A DNA stretch of 39,624 nt from Treponema sp. (lineage in GTDB: Bacteria > Spirochaetota > Spirochaetia > Treponematales > Treponemataceae): assembly GCA_024691265.1 (NCBI GenBank), contig JAILNT010000209.1, forward strand, positions 1 to 39,624, read 5' to 3'. Numbering within the stretch: the first letter of the stretch is position 1; every line of letters starts with the position of its first letter. This document shows positions 20,100 through 28,184 of the stretch, in pieces. The position numbers and the translations under genes were made by a program. The notes beneath the pieces are model-generated. The model was not told the origin of the DNA. It saw nothing but the letters and a program-made list of their open reading frames with translations, and did no database searches.

Positions 20100-20138
20100 T
20101 TTTTTCACAAACTAAGCAAGACATTTTCAGGAGTCTTT

Positions 20139-21302
20139 ATGATTATAGCAGCCACATTTTCAAAGGCAACAGGCGAAGTAGAAACAAGATTAGGCAGAAA
20201 ATACATAAAAGCGAGATTTTTCTATAACAAGAATAAAGAATCTTACGATGCAGAATATTTTACAGAAAAGCAAGCCTTTCAGAAAACATTGACAAAAGAA
20301 GATTTTGATAAATTTTTAGAAGACGAAGTAGGGAAGTCTTTCAAGAATTGCGTTTACAGAAGTGAAAGCGAAGAAGTAACTTTACTAACTAATAAAAAGG
20401 GTAAAGTATCTAAGCTTGTAAAGCCTTTAATAAATGCAAAAAGCATAGCAAAAAAAGCTTTAGATAAAAGCGGTAACAGAAATCTAAACAGAACTAAAAA
20501 TTATATCTTACAGGAAGGAACAGTTTTTCCTTTTCTTGTAAAGCTTGGTGTTATGACAAAAGAGGGAAAAGTCATAGCCCAAAAATATGATAAATACAGA
20601 CAGATAAACAGATTTCTTGAATATATTGCAGATGTAAGCCCAGAACTTGAAGCCATAGCCTCAAATGGAAATACTATAAAAATTGCGGATTTTGGCTGCG
20701 GTAAGTCTTATCTCACTTTTGCAATATATCATTATCTTCATGAAATAAAAAAGCTGCCTGTTGAAATAATCGGCTTAGACTTAAAAGAAGAAGTTATAGC
20801 AAACTGTGCAAATCTTGCAGAAGAATTCGGCTATGATAAGCTTCATTTTTCAGTAGGCGATATTGCAAAATACAGCCATGATGGTTCTTTAGACATGGTT
20901 ATAACACTTCATGCCTGTGATACTGCTACAGATTATGCACTTGCTTTTGCGGTTGCCCATGATGCAAAAATTATTTTAAGCGTGCCTTGCTGCCAGCATG
21001 AAATAAATGCACAGCTTTCAGAACATAAGAAAGAAATTGACGAAGCTTTTGCACCTTTAATGAAGTACGGCATAATAAAAGAACGCTTTGCAGCTCTTTG
21101 TACAGATGCAATAAGGGCAGAAACCCTTGAGCAGGCAGGCTACTCTGTACAAGTGCTTGAATTTATAGATATGGAGCAAACTCCAAAAAATCTTCTTATA
21201 AGGGCTGTAAAAAAGCAAAAGTCCCCGGTTTCTGAAAAAGAAATATCAGTCCTAGAAAAAGCTTTGCATATTACACCTACAATAAGAAAGCTTATCAAGT
21301 AA
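20139..21302 (+). CDS. SAM-dependent methyltransferase (Methyltransf_32-like)
   Basis: About 387 residues. An N-terminal domain of ~130 residues, rich in Lys and charged residues, is followed by a Rossmann methyltransferase core: the SAM-binding Asp-Phe-Gly-Cys-Gly-Lys-Ser-Tyr-Leu-Thr near residue 185, Gly-Leu-Asp-Leu-Lys (acidic strand-2 end), His-Ala-Cys-Asp-Thr-Ala-Thr-Asp, and Val-Pro-Cys-Cys-Gln-His-Glu near residue 282. This Pro-Cys-Cys-Gln-His motif is typical of the METTL25/Trm13-like group, many of which act on RNA; the substrate here is unknown. Start: AGGAG at 20129-20133 sits 5 nt before the ATG at 20139, so the longer frame from 20067 is rejected. Transcribed away from parA; apparently monocistronic. 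Confidence 0.8.
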   Translation: MIIAATFSKATGEVETRLGRKYIKARFFYNKNKESYDAEYFTEKQAFQKTLTKEDFDKFLEDEVGKSFKNCVYRSESEEVTLLTNKKGKVSKLVKPLINAKSIAKKALDKSGNRNLNRTKNYILQEGTVFPFLVKLGVMTKEGKVIAQKYDKYRQINRFLEYIADVSPELEAIASNGNTIKIADFGCGKSYLTFAIYHYLHEIKKLPVEIIGLDLKEEVIANCANLAEEFGYDKLHFSVGDIAKYSHDGSLDMVITLHACDTATDYALAFAVAHDAKIILSVPCCQHEINAQLSEHKKEIDEAFAPLMKYGIIKERFAALCTDAIRAETLEQAGYSVQVLEFIDMEQTPKNLLIRAVKKQKSPVSEKEISVLEKALHITPTIRKLIK

Positions 21303-21314
21303 ATTCACACCCCC

Positions 21315-21343
21315 TATCAATTCCCCTCTAAGGGGAGTTGATA
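21315..21343 (+). terminator. 13-bp hairpin after methyltransferase gene
   Basis: TATCAATTCCCCT pairs with AGGGGAGTTGATA around a 3-nt loop. The only non-Watson-Crick position is T-G on the plus strand (A-C on the minus), so it fits the plus-strand mRNA. No clear T-run follows, so it may be a 3-prime stabilising hairpin rather than a classical terminator. Confidence 0.5.
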
Positions 21344-21401
21344 TAGAGTTTATAGGAAGTTATCAATTAGCGAAAAAGTCTATTTTATTACAAAATATAT
21401 T

Positions 21402-22253
21402 TTATAAAACATATTCTGCAATAAAGTCGCCTATACCGTCATGTTCATTATCTTTTCTTGTTACGTATGAAGCAATGTCCTGAATATAAGGAAGTCCGTT
21501 ACACATTGCAACACTATGATGAACCATTTTTATCATCGATTCATCATTCATACTGTCGCCAAAACCCATAGTTTGATTTTTATCAATACCGAGCTTTTCT
21601 GCAAGAATCATAATGGCTTCACCTTTTCCACAATTTGCCGGCATTACTTCAAGGAAGAATGGCTTACTTGTAAATACTACGGCTTTATCGCCAAGATTTT
21701 TTTTCAATATTTCCTGCAATACAGAAACTTTTTCAGGTTCACCAGGAATAACAAGCTTTATTTGTCCTTTTGCAAGGAATTCTTCAAAATCATCTCTAAC
21801 ACATATCTTTAATTTACAAAGGTCTGCGTCAAGTCTAGTCCATTCATTATCAACAGAAGGGTAAATAGTAGAAGCATCATATGTTTGACAAGCCAGTCCC
21901 ATTTTTTTTGCTTCATTATATGCATATAAAAGAATATCGCCTTCAACCGTTCTGTTATAAATTACCTTGCGTTCGTGCAAGTCAAATATAACAGCTCCAT
22001 TCATTGCAATTATATATCTTCCAAATTGTGTTCCGGCTATATTAAGCTGCCGGACAAAAGGTAAAATGCCATTTTCAGCCCTACCAGAACACGGAACTAT
22101 ATAGATTCCTTTCTGTGCAGCTTTCTGAAGCATTTCCACAGTATAAGGAGTTATAACTAAATCATGATTTAAAAGAGTATCATCTAAATCAAGTGCAATA
22201 ATTTTAACATCAACCTTAGAAGAAGGTAATTTTATAAGAGGATAACTAGCCAT
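21402..22253 (-). CDS. Cof-type HAD-superfamily phosphatase
   Basis: A protein of 283 residues, typical length for the Cof/YidA (HAD IIB) group. Motif I is Ala-Leu-Asp-Leu-Asp-Asp-Thr-Leu-Leu with nucleophile Asp22 and acid/base Asp24; motif II is Pro-Cys-Ser-Gly-Arg; the cap domain lies in the middle; the C-terminal Gly-Phe-Gly-Asp-Ser-Met-Asn-Asp carries the Mg-binding acids. Family members dephosphorylate sugar phosphates, flavin or pyridoxal phosphate in the cytoplasm; the substrate cannot be read from sequence. No ribosome site is evident before the ATG. It begins 42 bp beyond the 3-prime end of tRNA-Gly on the same strand and may be read through from the tRNA promoter. Confidence 0.88.
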   Translation of the reverse strand: MASYPLIKLPSSKVDVKIIALDLDDTLLNHDLVITPYTVEMLQKAAQKGIYIVPCSGRAENGILPFVRQLNIAGTQFGRYIIAMNGAVIFDLHERKVIYNRTVEGDILLYAYNEAKKMGLACQTYDASTIYPSVDNEWTRLDADLCKLKICVRDDFEEFLAKGQIKLVIPGEPEKVSVLQEILKKNLGDKAVVFTSKPFFLEVMPANCGKGEAIMILAEKLGIDKNQTMGFGDSMNDESMIKMVHHSVAMCNGLPYIQDIASYVTRKDNEHDGIGDFIAEYVL

Positions 22254-22295
22254 AAGGCTACTTTATAGGGCTTTGGATATATTGGTCAAGTAAGA

Positions 22296-22366
22296 AGCGG
22301 ATAACGGGAGTCGGACCCGCGTAGCAGCCTTGGGAAGGCCGAGTAATACCGTTATACCATATCCGC
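22296..22366 (-). tRNA. tRNA-Gly (anticodon CCC)
   Basis: A 7-bp acceptor (GCGGATA with TATCCGC), anticodon stem CGGCC/GGCTG around loop TTCCCAA giving anticodon CCC (reads GGG), a normal T arm and U73 as expected for glycine. CCA is not encoded. Confidence 0.92.
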
Positions 22367-22379
22367 AGAATGGAAAATC

Positions 22380-22408
22380 AGTATAGCAAATAATAAAAGT
22401 AAATGCAA
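22380..22408 (-). promoter_or_regulatory. tRNA-Gly promoter
   Basis: On the minus strand TTGCAT (22403-22408), 17 bp, TATACT (22380-22385); the start would be about 7 nt upstream of the mature tRNA end. Confidence 0.65.
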
Positions 22409-22422
22409 ATTAAAAATATTTC

Positions 22423-22451
22423 TTGCAAAATCGAAAAAGCGGCTGTATCAT
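22423..22451 (+). promoter_or_regulatory. Promoter of candidate small RNA
   Basis: TTGCAA (22423-22428), 17 bp, TATCAT (22446-22451). The -10 matches 5 of 6. Predicted start at about 22458, just before the hairpin of the candidate RNA. Confidence 0.5.
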
Positions 22452-22457
22452 CATAAA

Positions 22458-22570
22458 TGTAAACTTATTAAAGACACCTCCTATCTTAGGTCTTAAAGTT
22501 TGCGTCTTTTCATTTTCTTTTTCTCACTTCTGATGCCGCCCAAACTGCTATTGGACGGCATCTCTTTTTT
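22458..22570 (+). ncRNA. Candidate small RNA with anti-Shine-Dalgarno loop
   Basis: About 113 nt on the plus strand between tRNA-Gly and the chemoreceptor gene, both of which lie on the other strand. It has its own promoter-like sequence, a 5-prime hairpin (AAACTT 22461-22466 with AAGTTT 22496-22501, and AAGAC 22471-22475 with GTCTT 22490-22494), a pyrimidine-rich linker and a classical terminator (22532-22570). CACCTCCT at 22475-22482 matches the 3-prime end of 16S rRNA, and the part from 22477 on lies in the loop, so it could pair with ribosome-binding sites of target mRNAs. It is a prediction from structure only; no known RNA family was recognised. Confidence 0.5.
22532..22570 (+). terminator. 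Rho-independent terminator, plus strand
   Basis: GATGCCG (22532-22538) pairs perfectly with CGGCATC (22556-22562), with an inner CCAA/TTGG stem, followed by TCTTTTTT. The T-run is only on the plus side; on the minus strand the stem is followed by AGAAGTGAG, so it does not look like the chemoreceptor terminator. Confidence 0.8.
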
Positions 22571-22577
22571 ATGAGCT

Positions 22578-24713
22578 TTATACTTTGAAATTGTCTATTT
22601 GAGAACCAATTTTAGAAATAGAAGCTTTCATCTGTTCAACTATAGATTCAAGCATATATTTTATTGAAGAAATCTTTTCTGCATTAGTTGTCATAAGATT
22701 TACACTATCTTCCATATTGCCAGTAGAATCTTTTAAGCGGCGAACTTCTTCAAGTATAGCTTCGTTTCCAGACGACATTTCAGAAGAAGCCTGTCTGACT
22801 TCTGCAGTGCTGTCACTCATTTCGTGTAAAGCAAGGCTTATCTGTCGGCTTCCTTCCTGCTGTTCTTCCATTGCACTTTTTATCTGTCGAACAAGCTGGT
22901 CTGTTTCTTTTATGCTTGAAGTAACATTTCCAAATGTTTCTATTGTAGAAGCTGAAACTGTTACAACAGAACCAATAGACTCTTTTATCTTTGCAAGCTG
23001 TTCACCAATAGTTCTTGACTGTTCTGCGGAAGTTTCAGAAAGCTTTCTAATTTCGTCCGCAACAACACTAAAGCCTTTTCCTGCATCTCCTGCATGAGCG
23101 GCTTCTATTGCAGCATTCATAGCAAGTAAGTTTGTTTGGCTTGCTATACTTGCAATAGCTTCGTTTGCTTCAAGCAGCATTTCAGACTGAGCTTCTATCT
23201 GGCTAATTCTTTCATTTACTTCAGATTGCTGCTCATTTCCTGCTTTTACATGTTCTTCAAGTACCTCAAATGACGAAGCCATTTTTGCAACAGATTTATT
23301 AACGCTTCCAATATTTCCAATCATTTCTTCTACGGAAGCACTTGCCTGTGTTACTCCTGCTGATTGTGTTTCAATCATTTTTTCAAGAGAACCGATATTT
23401 GAAGAAATCTGATTTACAGCACTTGAAGTTTCATCAACACAAGCTACCTGACTGCCAAGCTGCCCATGAACCTGCTTTACATTATCCAAGATTTCTGTAA
23501 TAGCAGAAGCCGTATCTTCTAGTCCTAAATGTAATGTTCCTTCACTTTCATCAAGTTCAATTCTTGAAGCTTTTATATCCATCATAATATTTTGAAGCTT
23601 TTCAACGAATTTATTGAAGCCGCCTGTAAGCATTCCAACTTCGTCACGAGTAAGAACAGGTATTCTTTTTGTGAGGTCTGCTGTTCCTGATGAAATATCA
23701 ATAATACGCTTTTCAACCTTTCCTAAAGGTCTTAATGACATATAAATACTAAATTGGGCTGTTATTATCAATACAAGGGTAATAATTATTACACTTATAA
23801 CAAGAATGTGCTGAAGATTTACGGCTGTTGCATAAACCTGACTTTTAGGGATAACAAATAAAATTCCCCATGGAGTGCCCTGGACAGGTCCATAAACAAC
23901 AAGGTTTTTATTTTCTCCTGTAACCCAGCCTGCACCTCTGTTTCCTTTGCACACATCTTCTACAAGTGTATTAAGACCTGTAAAACCAAGCCCTAAAGAA
24001 TCCGCATTCTTAAAATTCGCCCTCATTACAATAGAATCATCTGGAGGATAAGCCATAACTTCCCCATCGTTATCTATTAATATTGCATAGCCATTTTCAC
24101 CAAGTTTTATTGCATTTATAGCTTTCATGAGTGTTGCATGACCTACAGAAGCGGCAAAAAAACCAATTCTCTTTTTATTTCTTGTTATACTTTTACAAAC
24201 ATAATAAACAGAATCTTCTGCACTAGTTCCATAAGGGTGGCTTATATACTGCTTTAAATCCCCGGATTTCATATTTTTATAAAAATCCAGATTAGAAACA
24301 TCTATAACCTTTCCATCATCGAAATAGCCAAGATTTGTTTCATAATCGCAATAGAGAACGCTTTCAAAATCTCCGCTTCTGGCTTTTTCATGAGCTACAA
24401 GCCAGTTAACCAAATCTTCTGTTGTAAAGCCTGGTGTTTTAGCAGCATCGGAAACTGTATACATGCGAAGCTGCTGCATAAACTTGCTGTTTCTATAAGC
24501 AAGTCCCTGAATCGTAGAATCGAGAAGCTCATTTGTAGTGTCTGTAAAGCTTCTTTCTAATTCCCTAGAAACAAAAATTAAACTTACTGCTACAAGCATA
24601 GACAGTAAAACAACGATTTCGGCTCCTAATATAAAGCCGATACGAACAGACATTTTTGTTTTTCTTTCTTTTTTTAGATTTGTTCTACTTTCCGTAGTTT
24701 TTTTTAAAAACAT
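22578..24713 (-). CDS. Methyl-accepting chemotaxis protein
   Basis: About 711 residues. A basic N-terminus precedes TM1 (residues ~25-48); a periplasmic sensing region of ~250 residues, dCache-like in pattern (Tyr-Cys-Asp-Tyr, Gly-Glu-Asn-Gly-Tyr-Ala-Ile-Leu-Ile-Asp), precedes TM2 (~302-325). A HAMP linker and a long coiled-coil signalling domain follow; its hairpin tip carries Asn-Ala-Ala-Ile-Glu-Ala-Ala-His-Ala-Gly and Gly-Phe-Ser-Val-Val-Ala-Asp-Glu-Ile-Arg near residues 535-565. It senses an external ligand and controls CheA/CheW. The C-terminus (Ile-Asp-Asn-Phe-Lys-Val) has no CheR-docking pentapeptide. Start: AAGGAG at 24720-24725 lies 6 nt before the ATG at 24713; an in-frame TTG two codons upstream is rejected. 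The ligand is unknown. Confidence 0.95.
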   Translation of the reverse strand: MFLKKTTESRTNLKKERKTKMSVRIGFILGAEIVVLLSMLVAVSLIFVSRELERSFTDTTNELLDSTIQGLAYRNSKFMQQLRMYTVSDAAKTPGFTTEDLVNWLVAHEKARSGDFESVLYCDYETNLGYFDDGKVIDVSNLDFYKNMKSGDLKQYISHPYGTSAEDSVYYVCKSITRNKKRIGFFAASVGHATLMKAINAIKLGENGYAILIDNDGEVMAYPPDDSIVMRANFKNADSLGLGFTGLNTLVEDVCKGNRGAGWVTGENKNLVVYGPVQGTPWGILFVIPKSQVYATAVNLQHILVISVIIITLVLIITAQFSIYMSLRPLGKVEKRIIDISSGTADLTKRIPVLTRDEVGMLTGGFNKFVEKLQNIMMDIKASRIELDESEGTLHLGLEDTASAITEILDNVKQVHGQLGSQVACVDETSSAVNQISSNIGSLEKMIETQSAGVTQASASVEEMIGNIGSVNKSVAKMASSFEVLEEHVKAGNEQQSEVNERISQIEAQSEMLLEANEAIASIASQTNLLAMNAAIEAAHAGDAGKGFSVVADEIRKLSETSAEQSRTIGEQLAKIKESIGSVVTVSASTIETFGNVTSSIKETDQLVRQIKSAMEEQQEGSRQISLALHEMSDSTAEVRQASSEMSSGNEAILEEVRRLKDSTGNMEDSVNLMTTNAEKISSIKYMLESIVEQMKASISKIGSQIDNFKV

Positions 24714-24757
24714 AAGCAACTCCTTATACTTAATGTATATCAGACACTTAGGAACGC

Positions 24758-24786
24758 ATTATAGAAAATAGAACAATATGGAGCAA
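24758..24786 (-). promoter_or_regulatory. Promoter of chemoreceptor gene
   Basis: On the minus strand TTGCTC (24781-24786), 17 bp, and a perfect TATAAT (24758-24763). Predicted leader of about 38 nt with a good ribosome site. Confidence 0.7.
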
Positions 24787-24815
24787 TACAAATAACTGCT
24801 TAATTTTTATAAAAA

Positions 24816-25265
24816 TTAAAAATTTACAGTACTTTCAACATTTCCTTCAGAATCGAACACTGTTAAAGTTCTTTCCTTATAATCACAAACGCTCTGAAGC
24901 TTGCCGTCTTCATTATAGACAGTCATTTTTATAGCCCGACCTGTTCTTCCAAAAAATTCTGTAACCTCTCTTGTTCCTGCAATCTTATTTTCACTATCAA
25001 GATAAAAATATGTAATAGTTACATAGCCTTTTACAATTTTTACGCTACCAATCAATACATTATTTTTATCATAAATATCAGTTCCAACAACCTTTCTGTA
25101 TTCTCCTTTAGTATCTATATTTCCGTCTTTATCAATGCTCTTTTCATAGAAAACATTGTCCATAAACTTAATTTTCCAGTTATCTCTGTAAAGGGTAATA
25201 TTAGAAATTGCCCAAACACAAACTGATACAAACAATAAACATGTACAAATAATAATCTTTTTCAT
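24816..25265 (-). CDS. Small exported protein, function unknown
   Basis: About 149 residues with a clear signal peptide (Met-Lys-Lys, hydrophobic core, then Val-Trp-Ala before Ile-Ser-Asn). The mature part consists of short repeated beta-type units: Tyr-Asp-Lys-Asn-Asn-Val-Leu, Asn-Glu-Asp-Gly-Lys-Leu-Gln, Phe-Asp-Ser-Glu-Gly-Asn-Val, resembling MORN/YD-like turns that report or bind at the cell surface. I do not recognise a family. Start: GAAGG lies 5 nt before the ATG at 25265; the frame also opens two codons earlier at a GTG. It follows its own promoter and ends ~100 bp before the chemoreceptor start on the same strand, but that gene has its own promoter. Confidence 0.75.
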   Translation of the reverse strand: MKKIIICTCLLFVSVCVWAISNITLYRDNWKIKFMDNVFYEKSIDKDGNIDTKGEYRKVVGTDIYDKNNVLIGSVKIVKGYVTITYFYLDSENKIAGTREVTEFFGRTGRAIKMTVYNEDGKLQSVCDYKERTLTVFDSEGNVESTVNF

Positions 25266-25308
25266 ATACACCTTCTTTATTTTATGTGGACTTAAAAAAT
25301 ATATTTAA

Positions 25309-25337
25309 ATTCTAAAACCAAATAGTCTTTTTGACAA
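25309..25337 (-). promoter_or_regulatory. Promoter of the small exported protein gene
   Basis: On the minus strand TTGTCA (25332-25337), 17 bp, TAGAAT (25309-25314). Its -35 lies 6 bp from the -35 of the divergent ABC-operon promoter, so the two promoters are back to back. Confidence 0.55.
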
Positions 25338-25343
25338 TAAAAC

Positions 25344-25372
25344 TTGACAGCAACAGTTTTTTTAGATACATT
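25344..25372 (+). promoter_or_regulatory. Promoter of the ABC transporter operon
   Basis: A perfect TTGACA (25344-25349), 17 bp, TACATT (25367-25372). A second TTGACA at 25331-25336 has no well-placed -10. The leader would be about 47 nt and ends with AGGGGAG 8 nt before the ATG. Confidence 0.6.
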
Positions 25373-25425
25373 AGCTATGTTACTTTATAAAGATACAAGA
25401 TTCTTTAATAAAGGGGAGAATACTT

Positions 25426-26415
25426 ATGAAATTGACTAAAACTTTACTGGCAATGACTCTTGCGGCAACAAGCCTTGTATCATTAAATGCACAGGAATAT
25501 AAAATTGGAATTGCAAAAATCGTACAACATGTAGCTCTTGATTCTGTTGAACAAGGTGTAAAAGATGTTGTAGATGAATATGCAAAAAATAAGGGTATAA
25601 AAGTTAGCTATGACCTTCAAAATGCAAATGGCGACCAAAATACAGCCCGTCAGATTGCAAATAAATATAAGAATGAAAAAGTTGATGTAGCTGTAGGAAT
25701 TGCAACACCTATAGCAATAGCTATGGCTATGACCATGAAAGATACTCCTATAGTATTCGGAACTGTTACAAATCCTATAGAAGCTCACCTTGTAGACACT
25801 TTAGAGCATGGAAAAAATAATATAACTGGTATGAGTGATGCTATTCCAACAGAACAGCACATTAAATTATTTAAGGAAATTGCCGGTATAAAGACTTTAG
25901 GCTATATCTATACAAGTAGCGAAGCAAATTCAAAAAGTGCATTAGAGCTTGTAGAAAAGGGTTGTAAAGAAGCAGGCATTAAGCTTGTAACACAATCAAT
26001 TACAAATTCTTCTCAAGTTAAACAGGCAGCTCAAACTCTTGTTCGCCGTGTAGATGGTCTTTATCTTTCAACTGATAATACTGTATTCAGTGCTTTATCT
26101 GCTATTGTACAGGTATTTAATAAAGCAAAGAAGCCTATTTTTAGCGGAGACGTAACAGGAGCTATGAAAGGCGGTATTTTCATGGCTTCAGGTTTTAATT
26201 ATTATAAGGCAGGAAGAGCTACTGGTGAAATCGTTGTAAAGATTCTTGAAGGTGAAAAACCTGAAAATATTCCTGTAAGACTTATGACAGAAGCAAGCGA
26301 CAGTGATTTATTATTTGACACAGATGTTGCAAAAGCATGTAAAATAAATATACCAGAGAATTATTTGAAGCAGGCAAATATGATTTACTCTGCTGGAAAA
26401 TTAACTCAGAAATAA
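25426..26415 (+). CDS. trpX: ABC transporter substrate-binding protein, TrpX family
   Basis: A protein of 329 residues with a Sec signal peptide (cleavage expected after Asn-Ala22, before Gln-Glu-Tyr). The mature sequence follows the ABC_sub_bind (PF04392) pattern: Val-Glu-Gln-Gly-Val-Lys-Asp near the start, Asn-Ala-Asn-Gly-Asp, Gly-Ile-Ala-Thr-Pro, Val-Phe-Gly-Thr-Val-Thr-Asn-Pro, Tyr-Thr-Ser-Ser-Glu-Ala-Asn-Ser, and Leu-Ser-Thr-Asp-Asn-Thr-Val. Characterised members (TrpX of streptococci) bind tryptophan or related aromatic compounds; the ligand here is inferred. There is no lipobox Cys, so it is a free periplasmic protein. First gene of the operon, with a strong ribosome site AGGGGAG. Confidence 0.88.
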   Translation: MKLTKTLLAMTLAATSLVSLNAQEYKIGIAKIVQHVALDSVEQGVKDVVDEYAKNKGIKVSYDLQNANGDQNTARQIANKYKNEKVDVAVGIATPIAIAMAMTMKDTPIVFGTVTNPIEAHLVDTLEHGKNNITGMSDAIPTEQHIKLFKEIAGIKTLGYIYTSSEANSKSALELVEKGCKEAGIKLVTQSITNSSQVKQAAQTLVRRVDGLYLSTDNTVFSALSAIVQVFNKAKKPIFSGDVTGAMKGGIFMASGFNYYKAGRATGEIVVKILEGEKPENIPVRLMTEASDSDLLFDTDVAKACKINIPENYLKQANMIYSAGKLTQK

Positions 26416-26438
26416 AAAGATAAAGCAGGATTGTTTAG

Positions 26439-27347
26439 ATGGCTCAGGGAATACTTATTGAAGGTCTAATATATGGAATAATGGTTCTTGGCGTTTTTGC
26501 CACGTTCCGAGTATTGAACTTTTGCGATATGACGGTTGACGGCAGCTTTCCAATGGGAGCTTGTGTTCTTGCAGCCTGTATTGTCAAGGGTATTTCCCCA
26601 TCTCTTGCCCTCCTTATTGCAACTTTAAGCGGTATTTTAGCAGGGCTTGTTACAACAATAATATATACAAAATTCAAGATTCCTGATTTACTTTCAGGTA
26701 TTCTTACAATGACAATGCTTTATTCTATAAATCTTAGAATTATGAACGCTCCAACCCTTGACCTTTTAGGTTATGATACAGCTTTTACAAAGGGTTTTGC
26801 AGCGAATCTTCCTGATGAATGGGGTATTGTTCTAACCGTAATAATTTTTGTAGTTTTCATAAAGTTACTATTAGACGTTTTTTATCATACCGATATGGGT
26901 CTTACTATGGGAGCTTTAGGTTCTAATGCTCAAATGGTTATTTCCCAGGGCGTAAATCCGAATATATTAAGAGCTATTGGTATCTGTCTTGGAAATTCCC
27001 TTGCAGCTTTATCGGGTGCTTTATGGGCTATGTACCAGGGCTTTGCAGCTGTAGGAAGCGGAACGGGTGTTGTAGTAAGCGGACTTGCTTCTTTAATGCT
27101 TGGTGAATTCGTTTTAAAAAGCAATAAAATTGTATTACAAACATTAAGAGTTCTTATTGGTTCTATAATATATAGAGCACTTATGTATTTTGGAAGAAAT
27201 TACGGTTACATGATAGGAATGAAGAGTGATGACATCAATCTTCTCACAGGTATTTTAATTATCTTGTGTCTTCTTATTTCCCATGTTGATATAAGAAATT
27301 TTTTACAAAGTCATTTAACACACCCAGATAATAAAAAACAGGAGTAG
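26439..27347 (+). CDS. trpY: ABC transporter permease, LivH/TrpY type
   Basis: A protein of 302 residues, almost wholly hydrophobic, with about eight to nine membrane segments. It follows the branched-chain amino acid permease (BPD_transp_2) layout: Asn-Phe-Cys-Asp-Met-Thr-Val-Asp-Gly-Ser-Phe-Pro-Met-Gly-Ala near residues 27-41, and a cytoplasmic Gly-Leu-Thr-Met-Gly-Ala-Leu-Gly-Ser-Asn-Ala segment that should be the coupling helix touching the ATPase. It forms the membrane channel for the TrpX-like binding protein. It starts 23 bp after trpX with GCAGGA about 9 nt ahead of the ATG. Confidence 0.9.
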   Translation: MAQGILIEGLIYGIMVLGVFATFRVLNFCDMTVDGSFPMGACVLAACIVKGISPSLALLIATLSGILAGLVTTIIYTKFKIPDLLSGILTMTMLYSINLRIMNAPTLDLLGYDTAFTKGFAANLPDEWGIVLTVIIFVVFIKLLLDVFYHTDMGLTMGALGSNAQMVISQGVNPNILRAIGICLGNSLAALSGALWAMYQGFAAVGSGTGVVVSGLASLMLGEFVLKSNKIVLQTLRVLIGSIIYRALMYFGRNYGYMIGMKSDDINLLTGILIILCLLISHVDIRNFLQSHLTHPDNKKQE

Positions 27348-27357
27348 AATAAACATT

Positions 27358-28152
27358 ATGCTTAAATTACAAGACATCAATATAATTTTTAATGCTCATA
27401 CTCCTGACAGAAATCACGCACTTAAAGATATTAATCTAAAGATAAACGAAAAAGATTTTATAACTGTTATAGGCAGTAATGGAGCTGGTAAATCTACTTT
27501 ATATAATGTAATTGCTGGCACTTTATACCCAACTTCCGGTTCAATTATACTTGAAAAAGATGGTGTAGAAAGAAATATCACAAAGGATAAAGAATATAAA
27601 AGAGCTTATTATATAGGACGAATCTTTCAAAATCCGCTTCTTGGAACGGCGGGAAAAATGACGCTTGAAGACAACATGATGATATGTAGTAAAAAAGGCT
27701 TTAAGGGCTTAAAAATCAGCATGAACAACAAAACGAGGTCATATTTCCGTGATGAACTTGCAAAGCTTGGTATGGGTCTTGAAAACCGTTTGCATGATAA
27801 TGTGGAACAATTCAGCGGCGGACAAAGGCAGGCTTTAACCCTTCTTATGGCTGTTATGTCTAAGCCTGATTTATTGCTTTTAGATGAGCATACAGCAGCC
27901 CTTGACCCGACTAATGCAGATATTGTTATGAAATTAACAAGGCAATTTGCAAAAGAATATAATCTTACAGTTATGATGATTACCCATAATATGCAGCATG
28001 CTCTTGATTATGGCTCTCGCCTTTTAATGATGGATAGCGGGCGTATATTACTGGACATTGATAAAGAAGAAAAAGCAAAACTTACAATGGACGACCTTGT
28101 AAAACAATTCAAAGATATAAAGCTTTCAAATGACCAAATGCTTTTGCAATAA
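27358..28152 (+). CDS. trpZ: ABC transporter ATP-binding protein, TrpZ type
   Basis: A protein of 264 residues. Walker A Gly-Ser-Asn-Gly-Ala-Gly-Lys-Ser-Thr starts at residue 39; the Q-loop is Ile-Phe-Gln-Asn-Pro; the signature is Phe-Ser-Gly-Gly-Gln-Arg-Gln-Ala-Leu near 152; Walker B is Leu-Leu-Leu-Leu-Asp-Glu-His near 172-178, with His instead of the usual Pro after the catalytic Glu; the switch His is in Ile-Thr-His-Asn. It powers uptake through the neighbouring permease. It begins 10 bp after the permease stop; AGGAG lies about 12 nt before the ATG. Confidence 0.93.
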   Translation: MLKLQDINIIFNAHTPDRNHALKDINLKINEKDFITVIGSNGAGKSTLYNVIAGTLYPTSGSIILEKDGVERNITKDKEYKRAYYIGRIFQNPLLGTAGKMTLEDNMMICSKKGFKGLKISMNNKTRSYFRDELAKLGMGLENRLHDNVEQFSGGQRQALTLLMAVMSKPDLLLLDEHTAALDPTNADIVMKLTRQFAKEYNLTVMMITHNMQHALDYGSRLLMMDSGRILLDIDKEEKAKLTMDDLVKQFKDIKLSNDQMLLQ

Positions 28153-28184
28153 AGATTTTTATTAAAATAAACGAAGCTAAAAGC

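Noticed and set aside
20059..20124. N-terminal extension of ParA to 20124
   Set aside because: The extension lies in the divergent promoter gap; ParA family proteins begin just before the KGGVGKTT motif, as with the ATG at 20058.
18351..20140. parS centromere site near parAB
   Set aside because: I looked for the CACGTG-centred 16-bp palindrome of the usual parS consensus and did not see one in or beside parAB. A diverged site cannot be excluded.
22532..22570. Terminator of the chemoreceptor gene
   Set aside because: On the minus strand, the direction of that gene, the stem is followed by AGAAGTGAG with no T-run; the T-run is on the plus side only.
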